Below, piece by piece: positions 14,961-24,540 of a DNA stretch of 64,000 bases. Made by a program: the position numbers and the translations under genes. The notes beneath the pieces are model-generated. The model was not told where the DNA came from. It saw nothing but the letters and a program-made list of their open reading frames with translations, and did no database searches. Within the stretch, counting starts at the first letter, position 1, and every line of letters starts with the position of its first letter. Origin of the DNA: 13-2-20CM-66-19 sp963824395 (GTDB lineage Bacteria > Pseudomonadota > Gammaproteobacteria > Steroidobacterales > Steroidobacteraceae); the NCBI GenBank assembly GCA_963824395.1, contig CAWGPF010000001.1:1674001-1738000 (forward strand). Direction: 5' to 3'.

Positions 14961-17015
14961 GTGACGGCGCTGCGTGGCGTCGGCAGCGCGCTCGCCGAGC
15001 GCCTCGCGCGCCTCAATGTCACGAGCATCGCCGACCTCCTGTTCGTGCTGCCGCTGCGCTACGAGGACCGCACGCACGTCTCGCAGATCGGTTCGCTGCG
15101 CCCGGGCAGCCGCGCCGCGGTCGAGGGCGAGGTGCAGCTCACCGAGGTCGCCTACCGCGGGCGTCGCCAGCTGCTGTGCCGCATCTCCGACGGCTCAGGC
15201 ATGCTCACGCTGCGCTTCTTCTACTTCTCGGGCAGCCAGCAGGCGAACCTGGCGCGTGGCACGCGCCTGCGCTGCTTCGGCGAGGTGCGGCGCGGCCCGC
15301 TCGGGCTCGAGATCGTGCACCCCGAGTACCGCCGCCTCGCCCACGAGGCGGCACCGCTCGAGGAGTCCCTGACCCCGATCTACCCGCTCACCGACGGGGT
15401 ACCGCAGGGACGCCTGCGGGCGCTGGTGGCCGAGGCGTTCCGCGAGCTCGCGCGCGCGCCGCTGCGCGACTTCCTGCCGGCGGAGGCCGCGCTCCCGGAG
15501 GCCATGCCGCCGCTCGCCGCGGCGCTCGACTACCTGCACCGGCCGCCGCGCGGGGCGCAGCTGGATGAGCTGGCCGCGGGGCGCCACCCGGCGCAGCGCC
15601 GGCTCGCCTTCGAGGAACTCCTCGCGCATCACCTGTCGCTGAAGCTGCGCAAGCGCACCCTCAAGAGCGACCCGGCGTTCGCGCTCACCGACACGGTGAA
15701 ACTCGAGCAGCGCTTCCTCACCGCACTGCCATTCCCGCTCACCGCCGCCCAGGGACGCGCGCTGCGTGACGTCGATGCGGATCTGGCCACCGGCGCGCCG
15801 ATGGGGCGCCTCCTGCAGGGCGACGTCGGCTGCGGCAAGACCGTGGTGGCGGCGGCGGCGGCGGCGCGCGCCGCCGGCAGCGGCTTCCAGGCGGCCCTGA
15901 TGGCGCCGACCGAGCTGCTCGCGGAGCAGCACTGGCGCAACCTGCGCGACTGGTTCGCCCCGCTCGGTCACGACGTGGCGCTGGTGTCCGGCTCGCAGCC
16001 GGCACGCACGCGGCGCAGCGCACTCGAGCTGATCGCCGCCGGCGAGGTGCGCATCGTGGTCGGCACCCATGCGCTCTTCCAGGAAGGCATCGAGTTCCAG
16101 AACCTCGCGCTCTTCATCGTCGACGAGCAGCACCGCTTCGGGGTGCAGCAGCGCCTGAAGCTGCAGGAGAAGGGTCAGCGCCAGGGGCGCGTGCCCCACC
16201 AGCTGATCATGACGGCGACCCCGATCCCGCGCACGCTCGCCATGACCGCGTACGCCGACCTCGACGTCTCCATCATCGACGAGCTGCCGCCCGGGCGCAC
16301 GCCCGTGCACACGGTGGTCGTGCCCGAGCAGCGCCGCGCCGAGGTGGTGATGCGTATCGTCGAGGCGTGCCGTGCCGGTCGCCAGGCCTACTGGGTGTGC
16401 CCGCTGATCGAGGAGTCCGAGGAGCTGCGCGCGCAGGCCGCAGAGGAGACCGCCGCGACCCTGAGCGCGGCGCTACCCGGGGTGAAGGTCGGCCTCGTGC
16501 ACGGGCGCATGCCGGCCGCGGCCAAGGATGCGGCGATGCTGGCCTTCAAGGCGAACAAGATCCAGCTGCTGGTCGCCACCACCGTGATCGAGGTGGGCGT
16601 CGACGTCCCCAATGCGACCCTGATGGTGATCGAGAACGCCGAGCGCATGGGGCTCGCGCAGCTGCATCAGCTGCGCGGCCGCGTCGGCCGCGGCACCGCG
16701 GCCAGCACCTGCGTGCTGCTCTACCGGGCGCCGCTGTCGCCGCTGGCGCGCGAGCGCCTCAAGGTGATCCGCGAGAGCAGCGATGGCTTCGAGATCGCGC
16801 GCCGGGACCTGGCACTGCGTGGGCCGGGTGAGCTGCTCGGTACGCGCCAGACCGGACTTGCGCAGCTGCGGGTTGCGGACCTCATGCGCGATGCCGACCT
16901 GCTGCCCAAGGTGCAGGAGACCGCGGAGCTGCTCCTCAGGAGCCACCCCGAGCGCATCGCGGGCCTCGCGGCGCGCTGGCTCGGCGGGGGCGAGCGCTAC
17001 GGGCGCGTGGGCTGA
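14961..17015 (+). CDS. recG: ATP-dependent DNA helicase RecG
   Basis: Branch-migrating superfamily 2 helicase (684 aa) that reverses stalled forks and processes Holliday junctions. An N-terminal wedge/OB domain (residues 1-150) begins TALRGVGSALAERLARL. The motor follows with Walker A LLQGDVGCGKTVVAAAAAAR, the DEQH box IVDEQHRFGVQQR, TATPIPRTLAM and the C-terminal QLRGRVGRG. GTG 14961 is preferred for its GAGGAG site 6-7 bases upstream and the conserved first residues; GTG 14895 would overlap ridA. The stop overlaps the convergent GH92 gene by 19 bases. Confidence 0.95.
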   Translation: MTALRGVGSALAERLARLNVTSIADLLFVLPLRYEDRTHVSQIGSLRPGSRAAVEGEVQLTEVAYRGRRQLLCRISDGSGMLTLRFFYFSGSQQANLARGTRLRCFGEVRRGPLGLEIVHPEYRRLAHEAAPLEESLTPIYPLTDGVPQGRLRALVAEAFRELARAPLRDFLPAEAALPEAMPPLAAALDYLHRPPRGAQLDELAAGRHPAQRRLAFEELLAHHLSLKLRKRTLKSDPAFALTDTVKLEQRFLTALPFPLTAAQGRALRDVDADLATGAPMGRLLQGDVGCGKTVVAAAAAARAAGSGFQAALMAPTELLAEQHWRNLRDWFAPLGHDVALVSGSQPARTRRSALELIAAGEVRIVVGTHALFQEGIEFQNLALFIVDEQHRFGVQQRLKLQEKGQRQGRVPHQLIMTATPIPRTLAMTAYADLDVSIIDELPPGRTPVHTVVVPEQRRAEVVMRIVEACRAGRQAYWVCPLIEESEELRAQAAEETAATLSAALPGVKVGLVHGRMPAAAKDAAMLAFKANKIQLLVATTVIEVGVDVPNATLMVIENAERMGLAQLHQLRGRVGRGTAASTCVLLYRAPLSPLARERLKVIRESSDGFEIARRDLALRGPGELLGTRQTGLAQLRVADLMRDADLLPKVQETAELLLRSHPERIAGLAARWLGGGERYGRVG

Positions 17016-19363
17016 GCCGCCGACATCGAGTAGGGCTGCTCGGCGCCACTTCCCGGCCAGGCGCGATCCGGCTGCGCCTGCATCGTGAAGCTGAGCTCCC
17101 CGCCTGCCACGATCTCCGCCTGGCGCAGGAACACGCGCCTGAGCGGCCGGCCGTTGAGCGTCACCGCGCCCACGTAGGGGTGCGCCGCATCGAGGCCGCG
17201 CGCGCTCACGGTGAAATTGCGGCCATTGGGCAGGTGCAGCGTCGCGCGCGTGAGGAACGGGCGGCCGATGATGTACTCGTTGCTCGCGGGCGTGACCGGA
17301 TAGAACCCGAGCGCGGTGAAGATGTACCAGGCCGACATCTGGCCCAGGTCATCGTTGCCCACCAGGCCATCCGCGCGATCCGCGTACTGGCTCGACATGA
17401 TGGTGGCGAGGCGCGCCTGGGTGCGCCACGGCTCGCCGGCCGCCGCGTAGAGATACGCGACGTGGTGCGAGGGCTCGTTGCCGTGCGCGTACCAGCCGAT
17501 GAGGCCGGTGATGTCCTCCATGTGCGCGAACACCTTCGGGTCGATGTGCGCATCGAACACCTGATCGAGCTGCGAGAGGAGCTTATCGGCACCGCCGTGC
17601 GCTGCGACCAGTCCCGCCACGTCCTGCGGCACGTACCAGGAGTACTGCCAGGCGTTGCCCTCGGTGTAGTCCGAACCGTAGCCGCTGGCCGCAGGATCGA
17701 AGGGCGTGCGGAAAGTTCCGTCGCGCTTGCGCGCGCGCATGAAGCCGCTGGCCGGGTCGTAGGCGTGGTGCCAGTTGGCCGCCCGCCGGAAGAACCGTGC
17801 CGCGATGTCGCCGCGCCCCATCGCCTGCGCCATGCGCGCGATGGTCCAGTCATCGAAGGCGTACTCGAGTGTCTTGGAGGCGGCCTCGCCTTCCTCGTCG
17901 ATCGGCACGTAGCCAAGCTGCATGTAGGGGCCGAGGCCGGCATAGGGGGCGTAGGTGGCGGTGGCGACCATGGCCTGCAGCGCCGCATCCGCATCGAAGC
18001 CGCGGATTCCCTTGAGGTAGGCATCCGCAATCACCGCCACGGCGTGGTAGCCGATCATGCACCAGGTCTCCTGGCCCTGAAACGCCCAGACCGGCAGCAT
18101 GCCGTAGGGACTCACCTGTTGCGCGGCCACGAGCGAGCGCACCATGTCGGCGGTGCGCTGCGGCGGCTGCATGAGGGTGAGGAGCGGGTGCAGGGCGCGA
18201 TAGGTGTCCCAGAGCGAGTAGGTCGAGTAGTTGGTGAAGCCTGAGGCTGCGTGCACGGCGTTGTCCGGGCCGCGGTAGCGGCGGTCCAGGTCCATGAAGA
18301 GACTCGGCGCCATGAGCGCGTGATAGAGCGCGGTGTAGAAGTTCCTGCGCATCGGCTCGCTGGCCTCGACCTCGAACACCCCGAGCGCCTGCTCCCAGCT
18401 CACCCGCGCCGCACGCCGCACAGCCTCGAAATCCCAGCCGGGCATGCCGCCCTCGAGGTTGGCGATGGCGTTCTCCTCGCTCACCCCCGAGATCGCCACC
18501 TTCACGATGAGCGTGCCACCGCTCGCGCCCGGGAAGTCGAACGCGCCCACGAGCGCGCGGCCCTCGATCTGGGCGCGCGCGCGCGGCTCTTTGTCGGCCG
18601 GCGGCGGGAAGCCCTTGTAAGGGATATCGGCCTCGGTATCGCGCAGCTCGTGCCCGGCGGCGGGCTGCGAGAAGCGCAGTGCGAAATACAGCTGCCGCCC
18701 GGGCGCCCAGCCGCGCGTCTCGCGAAAACCCGTCACCGTGCCATCGTCGCGCAGCCGCAGGCGCGACCACAAGACCTTGCCCGGATAGTCGTAGAGGCTG
18801 GTGCGCAGGTCGATGAGCACGTGCGCGGCGCGCCCGGCGGGGAAGCGGTAGCGGTGCACGCCCACGCGGGCGGCGGCGGTGAGCTCGGCGCGCACGCCGT
18901 AGTCATCGAGCGTCACCGCGTAATAGCCCGGCTGCGCGGTTTCCGTGGCGTGGCTGAAGCGCGAGGTGTAGCCGCTGCCGGGGCGGCCGGGATCGCCGCG
19001 CTCGAAGCGCACCTCGCCTGCGATCGGCATGAGCAGCACGTCGCCGAGATCGGAGTGACCGGTGCCGGAGAAGTGGGTGTGCGAGAACCCGACGATGGTG
19101 TGGTCCTCGTAGCGGTAGCCGGCCGCCCAGCCGTAGGCCTCCTTGCGCGGCCTGATCTGGGTGTCGGGACTCAACTGGATCATGCCAAAGGGCACCACGG
19201 CGCCCGGGAAGGTGTGGCCCTCCCCGCCGGTGCCGATGAAGGGATCGACCGCGGCATACCCTGCGGGCGAGGGCGCCGCGGCGGCGGCGGCACCGCTGAC
19301 GGCGAGCAGCACGCCGCACAGGGCCGTAAGGCGCCAGCAGCCGCTCAGCCTGCCTGCATTCAT
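16997..19363 (-). CDS. GH92 family alpha-1,2-mannosidase, exported
   Basis: A 788-residue glycoside hydrolase family 92 protein: calcium-dependent, inverting exo-alpha-mannosidase acting on mannan or high-mannose N-glycans. A signal peptide occupies about 1-28. The N-terminal beta-domain has VDPFIGTGGEGHTFPGAVVPFGM. The catalytic domain has GNEPSHHVAYLY (Glu630, general-acid motif) and GNDDLGQMSAWY (Asp671/672, calcium/base motif), both intact. It is divergent from a GH47 mannosidase with an 80-base spacer, suggesting joint use on the same glycan. Exact linkage (1,2 or other) cannot be read from sequence. Confidence 0.93.
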   Translation of the reverse strand: MNAGRLSGCWRLTALCGVLLAVSGAAAAAAPSPAGYAAVDPFIGTGGEGHTFPGAVVPFGMIQLSPDTQIRPRKEAYGWAAGYRYEDHTIVGFSHTHFSGTGHSDLGDVLLMPIAGEVRFERGDPGRPGSGYTSRFSHATETAQPGYYAVTLDDYGVRAELTAAARVGVHRYRFPAGRAAHVLIDLRTSLYDYPGKVLWSRLRLRDDGTVTGFRETRGWAPGRQLYFALRFSQPAAGHELRDTEADIPYKGFPPPADKEPRARAQIEGRALVGAFDFPGASGGTLIVKVAISGVSEENAIANLEGGMPGWDFEAVRRAARVSWEQALGVFEVEASEPMRRNFYTALYHALMAPSLFMDLDRRYRGPDNAVHAASGFTNYSTYSLWDTYRALHPLLTLMQPPQRTADMVRSLVAAQQVSPYGMLPVWAFQGQETWCMIGYHAVAVIADAYLKGIRGFDADAALQAMVATATYAPYAGLGPYMQLGYVPIDEEGEAASKTLEYAFDDWTIARMAQAMGRGDIAARFFRRAANWHHAYDPASGFMRARKRDGTFRTPFDPAASGYGSDYTEGNAWQYSWYVPQDVAGLVAAHGGADKLLSQLDQVFDAHIDPKVFAHMEDITGLIGWYAHGNEPSHHVAYLYAAAGEPWRTQARLATIMSSQYADRADGLVGNDDLGQMSAWYIFTALGFYPVTPASNEYIIGRPFLTRATLHLPNGRNFTVSARGLDAAHPYVGAVTLNGRPLRRVFLRQAEIVAGGELSFTMQAQPDRAWPGSGAEQPYSMSAAQPTRP

Positions 19364-19443
19364 GCGTGACCTTTTTCCGGAAGGGCGGGCCGTGCCCTGC
19401 GCAATCCTTTATTGTGCCGCAACCGACAGCGCGCGAAACCCTC

Positions 19444-20877
19444 ATGCCGGTCGCCCTCGTCTCAAGGCTCCTGATCGCAGGCCTCGCCACGCTCGCCGGC
19501 GCGCCCGGCCGGGCGGCAACGCCCCCCTTCGATGAGGCCCGCAGCGCGCAGCTGGCCGCCGAGGTCAAGGGCGAGTTCCTGCACGCCTGGCGCGGCTACC
19601 GCGCGTACGCCTGGGGGCACGACGCCTTGCAGCCCCTCAGCCGCAGCCCGAAGGACTGGTACGGCGTGTCGCTCCTCATGACTCCGGTCGATGCGCTCGA
19701 CACGCTCCTCCTCATGGGACTCACGCGCGAGGCGCGCGCCGCCCGCGAGCTGATCGTCACGCGGCTGTCCTTCGACCAGGACATCGAGGTGAAGCACTTC
19801 GAGATCGTGATCCGGCTGCTCGGGGGACTGCTGTCCTCCTACCAGATGAGCGGCGATGCGCGCCTGCTGAAGCTCGCGGACGATCTCGGGCGGCGCCTGC
19901 TGCCGGCGTTTGACTCCCCGACCGGGCTGCCGTACGTCTACGTTAACCTGCGCACCGGCGCCACCCGCGGCACCATCAGTAATCCTGCGGAAGCCGCGCT
20001 CATTCTCGAGTACGGCACGCTCGCCGAGCTCACCGGCAAGCCCGTCTACCGCGAGCGCGCCCAGCGCGCGCTGCGCGCCGTGTACGCGCGCCGCTCGAAG
20101 CTCGATCTCGTGGGCGAGCGCTTCGATGTGCAAAGCGGCGCCTGGATCAACACCCGCAGCCACATCGGTGCGCGCATCGACTCCTACTATGAGTACCTGT
20201 GGAAGTGCTGGCGCCTGTTCGGCGACGAGGAGTGCCGCGGCATGTGGCAGACCTCGAGCGCCGCCGCGCTGCGTTACTACCCGCAGCCCACCGGCGGCAC
20301 GCTCTGGTACGGCCAGGCGGACATGAACACCGGTGTTGCCGTCGGCAGCGAGTACGGCGCGCTCGAGGCTTTCTTCCCCGGCCTGCTCGCCTACTCCGGC
20401 CACCTCGAGGAAGCGCAGCGCCTGCACGCGGCCTCGGTGCAGATGTGGCGCGTGGCGGGCATCGAGCCGGAAGCCTACGACTTTCGCGCGCAGCGCATCA
20501 CCGCTGCCGCCTATGCGCTGCGCCCGGAGATCATCGAGTCGACCTGGTACCTGTACCGGCTGACGGGGGATCCTCACTACCGCCGCCTCGGGGCAGAGCT
20601 GTTCGGCGACTTCAGGCGCTACTGCAGAAGCGCCGCCGGCTACGCGGCGCTCAGCGACGTGCGCACCAAGGAGCAGGCCGACGACATGGAGAGCTTCGTG
20701 CTCGCCGAGACCTTCAAGTACTTCTACCTGCTGTTCGCGCCCGCAGCGACGCTCGATCCGCAGGCCGTGGTGCTCAACACCGAAGCCCATCCGCTGCGCC
20801 CCACCTGGCGTCTCACCCAGGCGGTATCCGGCACGGAACATCCCGCGGCAGCTGTGCTAACGTCGCCCCCGCCTTGA
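19444..20877 (+). CDS. GH47 family class I alpha-1,2-mannosidase, exported
   Basis: A 477-residue glycoside hydrolase family 47 enzyme. The family (ER mannosidase I type) is mainly eukaryotic and trims alpha-1,2-mannose from Man9 N-glycans. Signal peptide MPVALVSRLLIAG... runs to about residue 25. Key residues are all present: Glu120 in HFEIVIRLLGGLLSSYQMSGD, Asp246 in RIDSYYEYLWKCW, Glu362 in LRPEIIESTWYLYRLTGD, and the calcium-binding Thr446 in VLNTEAHPL. ATG 19444 is chosen because it begins the signal peptide; an earlier start at 19366 would add a charged leader. It ends 14 bases before ubiA. Confidence 0.92.
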   Translation: MPVALVSRLLIAGLATLAGAPGRAATPPFDEARSAQLAAEVKGEFLHAWRGYRAYAWGHDALQPLSRSPKDWYGVSLLMTPVDALDTLLLMGLTREARAARELIVTRLSFDQDIEVKHFEIVIRLLGGLLSSYQMSGDARLLKLADDLGRRLLPAFDSPTGLPYVYVNLRTGATRGTISNPAEAALILEYGTLAELTGKPVYRERAQRALRAVYARRSKLDLVGERFDVQSGAWINTRSHIGARIDSYYEYLWKCWRLFGDEECRGMWQTSSAAALRYYPQPTGGTLWYGQADMNTGVAVGSEYGALEAFFPGLLAYSGHLEEAQRLHAASVQMWRVAGIEPEAYDFRAQRITAAAYALRPEIIESTWYLYRLTGDPHYRRLGAELFGDFRRYCRSAAGYAALSDVRTKEQADDMESFVLAETFKYFYLLFAPAATLDPQAVVLNTEAHPLRPTWRLTQAVSGTEHPAAAVLTSPPP

Positions 20878-20891
20878 ATGCCCGCAATGCC

Positions 20892-21821
20892 ATGGCTGCC
20901 ACCACCCCCGAACTGCCGCTGAGCAAAAGGCCCCCCGAAGCGCCCGCCGGGGTGCGCCTGTTGCGGCGCGCGAGCGAGTACGCGCAGCTCATGCGGCTCG
21001 ACCGCCCGATCGGGACCTGGCTGCTGCTGTGGCCCGCGCTGTGGGCACTGTGGGTGGCCGGCGCCGGGCGCCCCGCGCCGCGCGTGCTCATCGTGTTCGT
21101 GCTCGGCGTGTTCGTGATGCGTGCCGCCGGCTGCGTCATCAACGACTTCGCCGATCGCGACATCGACCCGCACATCCGCCGCACGCGCGACCGGCCGCTG
21201 GCCGCGCGGCGCGTGGCGCCGCTCGAGGCGCTGGTGCTGTTCGGGATCCTGAACCTCATGGCGCTCTATCTCGTGACGCGCCTCGACCCCCTCACCATCA
21301 AGCTCGCCGTCGTCGGCGCAGCGCTCACCGTCTCCTATCCCTTCCTCAAGCGCTTCTTCCCGATGCCGCAGCTGTATTTGGGCATCTCCTTTGGCGGCTG
21401 GAGCGTGCTCATGGCCTTCGCGGCGCAGAGCGGCGCGCTGCCGCGCGTCGCCTGGGTGCTGTACGTCGCCGCGGTGCTGTGGGCGGCGATCTACGACACG
21501 GTGTACGCCATGGTGGACCGCGAGGATGACCTCAAGGTCGGCGTGCGCTCGAGTGCGATCCTGTTCGCCGACATGGACCGCTTTCTGATCGGGGTGATGC
21601 AGGTGATGATGATCTACGCCCTCATCCTGGTCGGGCACAACATGGAGTTCGGCGAGTGGTACTACGGCGGCGTCACCGCGGCGGCGCTGCTGTTCCTGTG
21701 GCAGCAGTGGCTGATTCGCCGCCGCGAGCCGGCCGGGTGCCTGCGCGCCTTCCTCAACAACCAGTACGTCGGCCTCGTCATCTTCGTCGGCATCCTGCTG
21801 CAGTACACGTACGCGCCTTGA
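20892..21821 (+). CDS. ubiA: 4-hydroxybenzoate octaprenyltransferase
   Basis: Membrane prenyltransferase (309 aa) joining the polyprenyl chain to 4-hydroxybenzoate in ubiquinone synthesis. The first Asp-rich motif NDFADRDIDPHIRRTRDRPL and the second YDTVYAMVDREDDLKVGVRS bind the Mg-diphosphate. Several hydrophobic helices follow, with GISFGGWSVLMAFAAQ typical of bacterial UbiA. ATG 20892 gives a 30-residue N-terminal lead before the first helix; chorismate lyase ubiC is not adjacent. TTGA overlap couples it to dgkA. Confidence 0.95.
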   Translation: MAATTPELPLSKRPPEAPAGVRLLRRASEYAQLMRLDRPIGTWLLLWPALWALWVAGAGRPAPRVLIVFVLGVFVMRAAGCVINDFADRDIDPHIRRTRDRPLAARRVAPLEALVLFGILNLMALYLVTRLDPLTIKLAVVGAALTVSYPFLKRFFPMPQLYLGISFGGWSVLMAFAAQSGALPRVAWVLYVAAVLWAAIYDTVYAMVDREDDLKVGVRSSAILFADMDRFLIGVMQVMMIYALILVGHNMEFGEWYYGGVTAAALLFLWQQWLIRRREPAGCLRAFLNNQYVGLVIFVGILLQYTYAP

Positions 21822-22192
21822 ACCGCTGGAAGAACCGTCCGTTCGCGGCGCGCCTCTGGTTCGCGCTGCGCGGCTTTGCGCACGCGCTCGCGAGTGAGCG
21901 CAGCCTGAAGGTCCAGGTGCTCATGCTCGCCGCCGTGGTGGCGGCGCTGCTGAAGCTGCGCCCCGGGGCGCTGTGGTGGGCGCTGGTGCTCGCCAGCAGC
22001 GCCGCGGTGCTCGCCAGCGAGCTTCTCAACAGCGCGCTCGAGGAGCTCGCCGATGCCCTGCACCCGACCGAGAGTGAGGCGATCCGCCGCGTGAAGGACA
22101 CCGCCGCGGCCGCCGTGCTCATCGCCTCCCTGGGAGCGGTGGCGGTGGCGGTGGCGCTCGCCGTGCACCTGTGGGGCCTGCCCGGGCAGTGA
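21818..22192 (+). CDS. dgkA: diacylglycerol kinase
   Basis: Small trimeric inner-membrane kinase (124 aa, E. coli form 122) that recycles diacylglycerol to phosphatidic acid. Three membrane helices; key blocks RGFAHALASERSLKVQ, ASELLNSALEELADALHP (catalytic Glu) and RRVKDTAAAAVL. It begins at TTG 21818 inside the ubiA stop; no other start gives a family-length protein, and the frame upstream is non-conserved. The 114 bases to bioB hold a candidate bioB promoter. Confidence 0.92.
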   Translation: MNRWKNRPFAARLWFALRGFAHALASERSLKVQVLMLAAVVAALLKLRPGALWWALVLASSAAVLASELLNSALEELADALHPTESEAIRRVKDTAAAAVLIASLGAVAVAVALAVHLWGLPGQ

Positions 22193-22226
22193 ATCGCCAA
22201 TTGTCGACTTTTCGGCGCCCTCCTCG

Positions 22227-22256
22227 TTGACATGGGAGCCCCGCTGCGGGCATGGT
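22227..22256 (+). promoter_or_regulatory. candidate promoter of the bio operon
   Basis: A perfect -35 TTGACA (22227-22232) is followed after 18 bases by a poor -10 CATGGT (22251-22256), about 50 bases before the bioB ATG. The strong -35 with a weak -10 may need an activator; no BirA- or BioR-type operator was recognised. Confidence 0.4.
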
Positions 22257-22306
22257 CCTGCGCGCGGGGGGGCACCCTCACCCGCATCCTTTAAGGGGCA
22301 TGACCG

Positions 22307-23335
22307 ATGAGCCGAGCGAGCCTGCCGACGATCCGCCACGACTGGTCCCTGGATGAGGTCCAGGCGCTCTACCGGCTACCCTTCATGGACCTGATCCTGC
22401 AGGCGCAGGCGACGCACCGCGCCTGTCACGAGCCGAACACGGTGCAGATGAGCACGCTCTTGTCGATCAAGACCGGTTCGTGCCCGGAGGACTGCGCTTA
22501 CTGCCCGCAGAGCGTGCGCTACGACACCGGCATCGAGGCGCAGGCCCTGATGGCGGTCGAGGAGGTGCGCAGCGCCGCCACGCGCGCCAAGGCGGCCGGT
22601 GCCACGCGCTTCTGCATGGGCGCCGCCTACCGCTCGCCCAAGGCCCGGGAACTGAAAGTCATCACTGAAATGGTGCGCGCGGTGCGCGCGCTGGGGCTCG
22701 AGACCTGCGCCACGCTCGGCATGCTCGAGCCCGAGCAGGCGCTGCAGCTCAAGGCCGCAGGTCTTGACTACTACAACCACAACCTCGACACCTCCGAGGA
22801 GTTCTACGACCAGATCATCAGCACGAGGAGCTACCAGGACCGGCTCGACACCTTGAGCGCGGTGCGCGCCGCCGGCATCAAGGTGTGCTGCGGCGGTATC
22901 GTCGGCCTCGGGGAGTCGGCCGCCGACCGCGCCGAACTGCTGCGCACGCTTGCGAACCTCCCCGAGCATCCCGAGAGCGTGCCCATCAACCAGCTGGTGA
23001 AGGTCGCGGGCACTCCGCTTGCGGGAGCCGGCGAGGTCGACCCGTTCGACTTCGTGCGCACCGTCGCGGTGGCGCGCATCCTCATGCCGCGCGCCCAGGT
23101 GCGGCTGTCCGCCGGGCGCGAGGCGATGAGCGATGAGCTGCAGGCGCTGTGCTTCCTCGCCGGCGCCAACTCGATCTTCTACGGCGAGAAGCTCCTCACC
23201 ACCGGCAACCCCGACGTCGAGCGCGACCGGCAGCTGTTGGCACGCCTGGGCATCGACGCCGAGCGGGCGCCGCAGGCGGCGACGGCGGGCGCAGCGCGCC
23301 CGGGCGCCGCGGCGGCCGCGGCGGCCGCCCCTTAA
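22307..23335 (+). CDS. bioB: biotin synthase
   Basis: Radical-SAM enzyme (342 aa) inserting sulfur into dethiobiotin, the last biotin step. The 4Fe-4S motif CPEDCAYC is followed by PQSVRYDTGIEAQ; conserved YNHNLDTSEEFY and the [2Fe-2S] ligands further on (including the Arg-rich AQVRLSAGREAM block) are present, as is GANSIFYGEKLLTTGNP. An Ala-rich tail ends the protein. It heads the operon bioB-F-H-C-D and is 7 bases from bioF. Confidence 0.97.
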   Translation: MSRASLPTIRHDWSLDEVQALYRLPFMDLILQAQATHRACHEPNTVQMSTLLSIKTGSCPEDCAYCPQSVRYDTGIEAQALMAVEEVRSAATRAKAAGATRFCMGAAYRSPKARELKVITEMVRAVRALGLETCATLGMLEPEQALQLKAAGLDYYNHNLDTSEEFYDQIISTRSYQDRLDTLSAVRAAGIKVCCGGIVGLGESAADRAELLRTLANLPEHPESVPINQLVKVAGTPLAGAGEVDPFDFVRTVAVARILMPRAQVRLSAGREAMSDELQALCFLAGANSIFYGEKLLTTGNPDVERDRQLLARLGIDAERAPQAATAGAARPGAAAAAAAAP

Positions 23336-23342
23336 GGTTCCC

Positions 23343-24539
23343 TTGCACCGCGCGGCGGCCAAGCGCGGCGTGCCGGCCCTGCGGGCGGCGCTCTCGCACC
23401 TGAATGCTGCGCAGCTGACCCGCGAGCGTCTCACGGTCGAGGGCTTCGGCGCCGCCGGCGAGCGCTCGCTGCGCACCGCGAGCGGCACGCTCGTCGACTT
23501 CAGCAGCAACGACTACCTCGGGCTCGCCCGTCATCCGGCGCTGGCCGAGGCGATGGCCGCGAGCGCGCACGCCCGCGGCGCCGGCAGCGGCGCCTCGCAC
23601 CTGATCACCGGGCACGGCACCGAGCACGCGGCGCTTGAAGCGGAGCTCGCCGACTTCACGCAGCGCGAGCGCGCGCTGCTCTTCTGCAGCGGCTACATGG
23701 CGAATCTTGCCGTGATGAGCGCCTTCGCGGCGCGCGGGCAGCGGGTGCTCCTCGATCGCCTGAGCCACGCCTCCCTCATCGACGGCGCACGCCTGTCGGG
23801 GGCGCGGCTGCAGCGCTACGCGCACGCCGACGCGGCCGCCTGCGGCAGCCTCGCCTCACAGGAGGGCGCACCGGCCGCCCTCATCGCGACAGACGGGGTG
23901 TTCAGCATGGACGGGGACTTGGCCCCGGTGCAGCAGCTGGCGCGCATCGCTGCCACCCATGAGGCGTGGCTCGCGGTCGATGACGCACACGGGCTTGGCG
24001 TGGTCGGCGAGGGCGGCCGCGGCACGCTTGCGCTCGCAGGGCTGAATGCCGCCGACGTGCCGCTCCTCATCGGCACGCTCGGCAAGGCCTTCGGCTCCTG
24101 CGGCGCCTTCGTCGCCGGTGACGCCGACGTGATCGAGTTCCTGATGCAGAAGGCGCGCACCTACATCTACACCACCGCGCTGCCGCAGCCGGTGGCCGCC
24201 GCGAGCCGTGCCGCGCTGCAGCTGGTGCGCACGCAAGGCTGGCGGCGCGAGCGCCTCGCCGCCCACGTCGAGCGCTTCCGCAGCCTCGCAGGCGCCGCCG
24301 GCCTCACGCTCCTGCCCTCGGCGACGCCCATCCAGCCGCTGCTGCTCGGCAGCGCGGCCGCAGCGCTTAAGGCGCAGGCGGCACTCGCGCGCGCCGGCTA
24401 CCGCGTGGTCGCGATCCGGCCTCCCACGGTCCCCGCCGGCGGCGCGCGCCTGCGCATCGCGGTCGGCGCGACGCATACGGACGCCGAGATCGCCGGCCTC
24501 GTCAGGGCGCTCACCGAGGCGTGCGGCGGGAGCCGTTAA
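23343..24539 (+). CDS. bioF: 8-amino-7-oxononanoate synthase
   Basis: PLP enzyme condensing pimeloyl-ACP with L-alanine (398 aa from TTG 23343). Motifs: DFSSNDYLGLARHP near the start, GSGASHLITGHGTEHAALE, the PLP pocket VDDAHGLGVVGEGGRG, and the Schiff-base Lys in GTLGKAFGSCGAF. The TTG start lies just after the bioB stop with a short TAAGG; an in-frame GTG at 23370 is also possible. It ends one base before the bioH GTG. Confidence 0.93.
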   Translation: MHRAAAKRGVPALRAALSHLNAAQLTRERLTVEGFGAAGERSLRTASGTLVDFSSNDYLGLARHPALAEAMAASAHARGAGSGASHLITGHGTEHAALEAELADFTQRERALLFCSGYMANLAVMSAFAARGQRVLLDRLSHASLIDGARLSGARLQRYAHADAAACGSLASQEGAPAALIATDGVFSMDGDLAPVQQLARIAATHEAWLAVDDAHGLGVVGEGGRGTLALAGLNAADVPLLIGTLGKAFGSCGAFVAGDADVIEFLMQKARTYIYTTALPQPVAAASRAALQLVRTQGWRRERLAAHVERFRSLAGAAGLTLLPSATPIQPLLLGSAAAALKAQAALARAGYRVVAIRPPTVPAGGARLRIAVGATHTDAEIAGLVRALTEACGGSR

Positions 24540-24540
24540 G

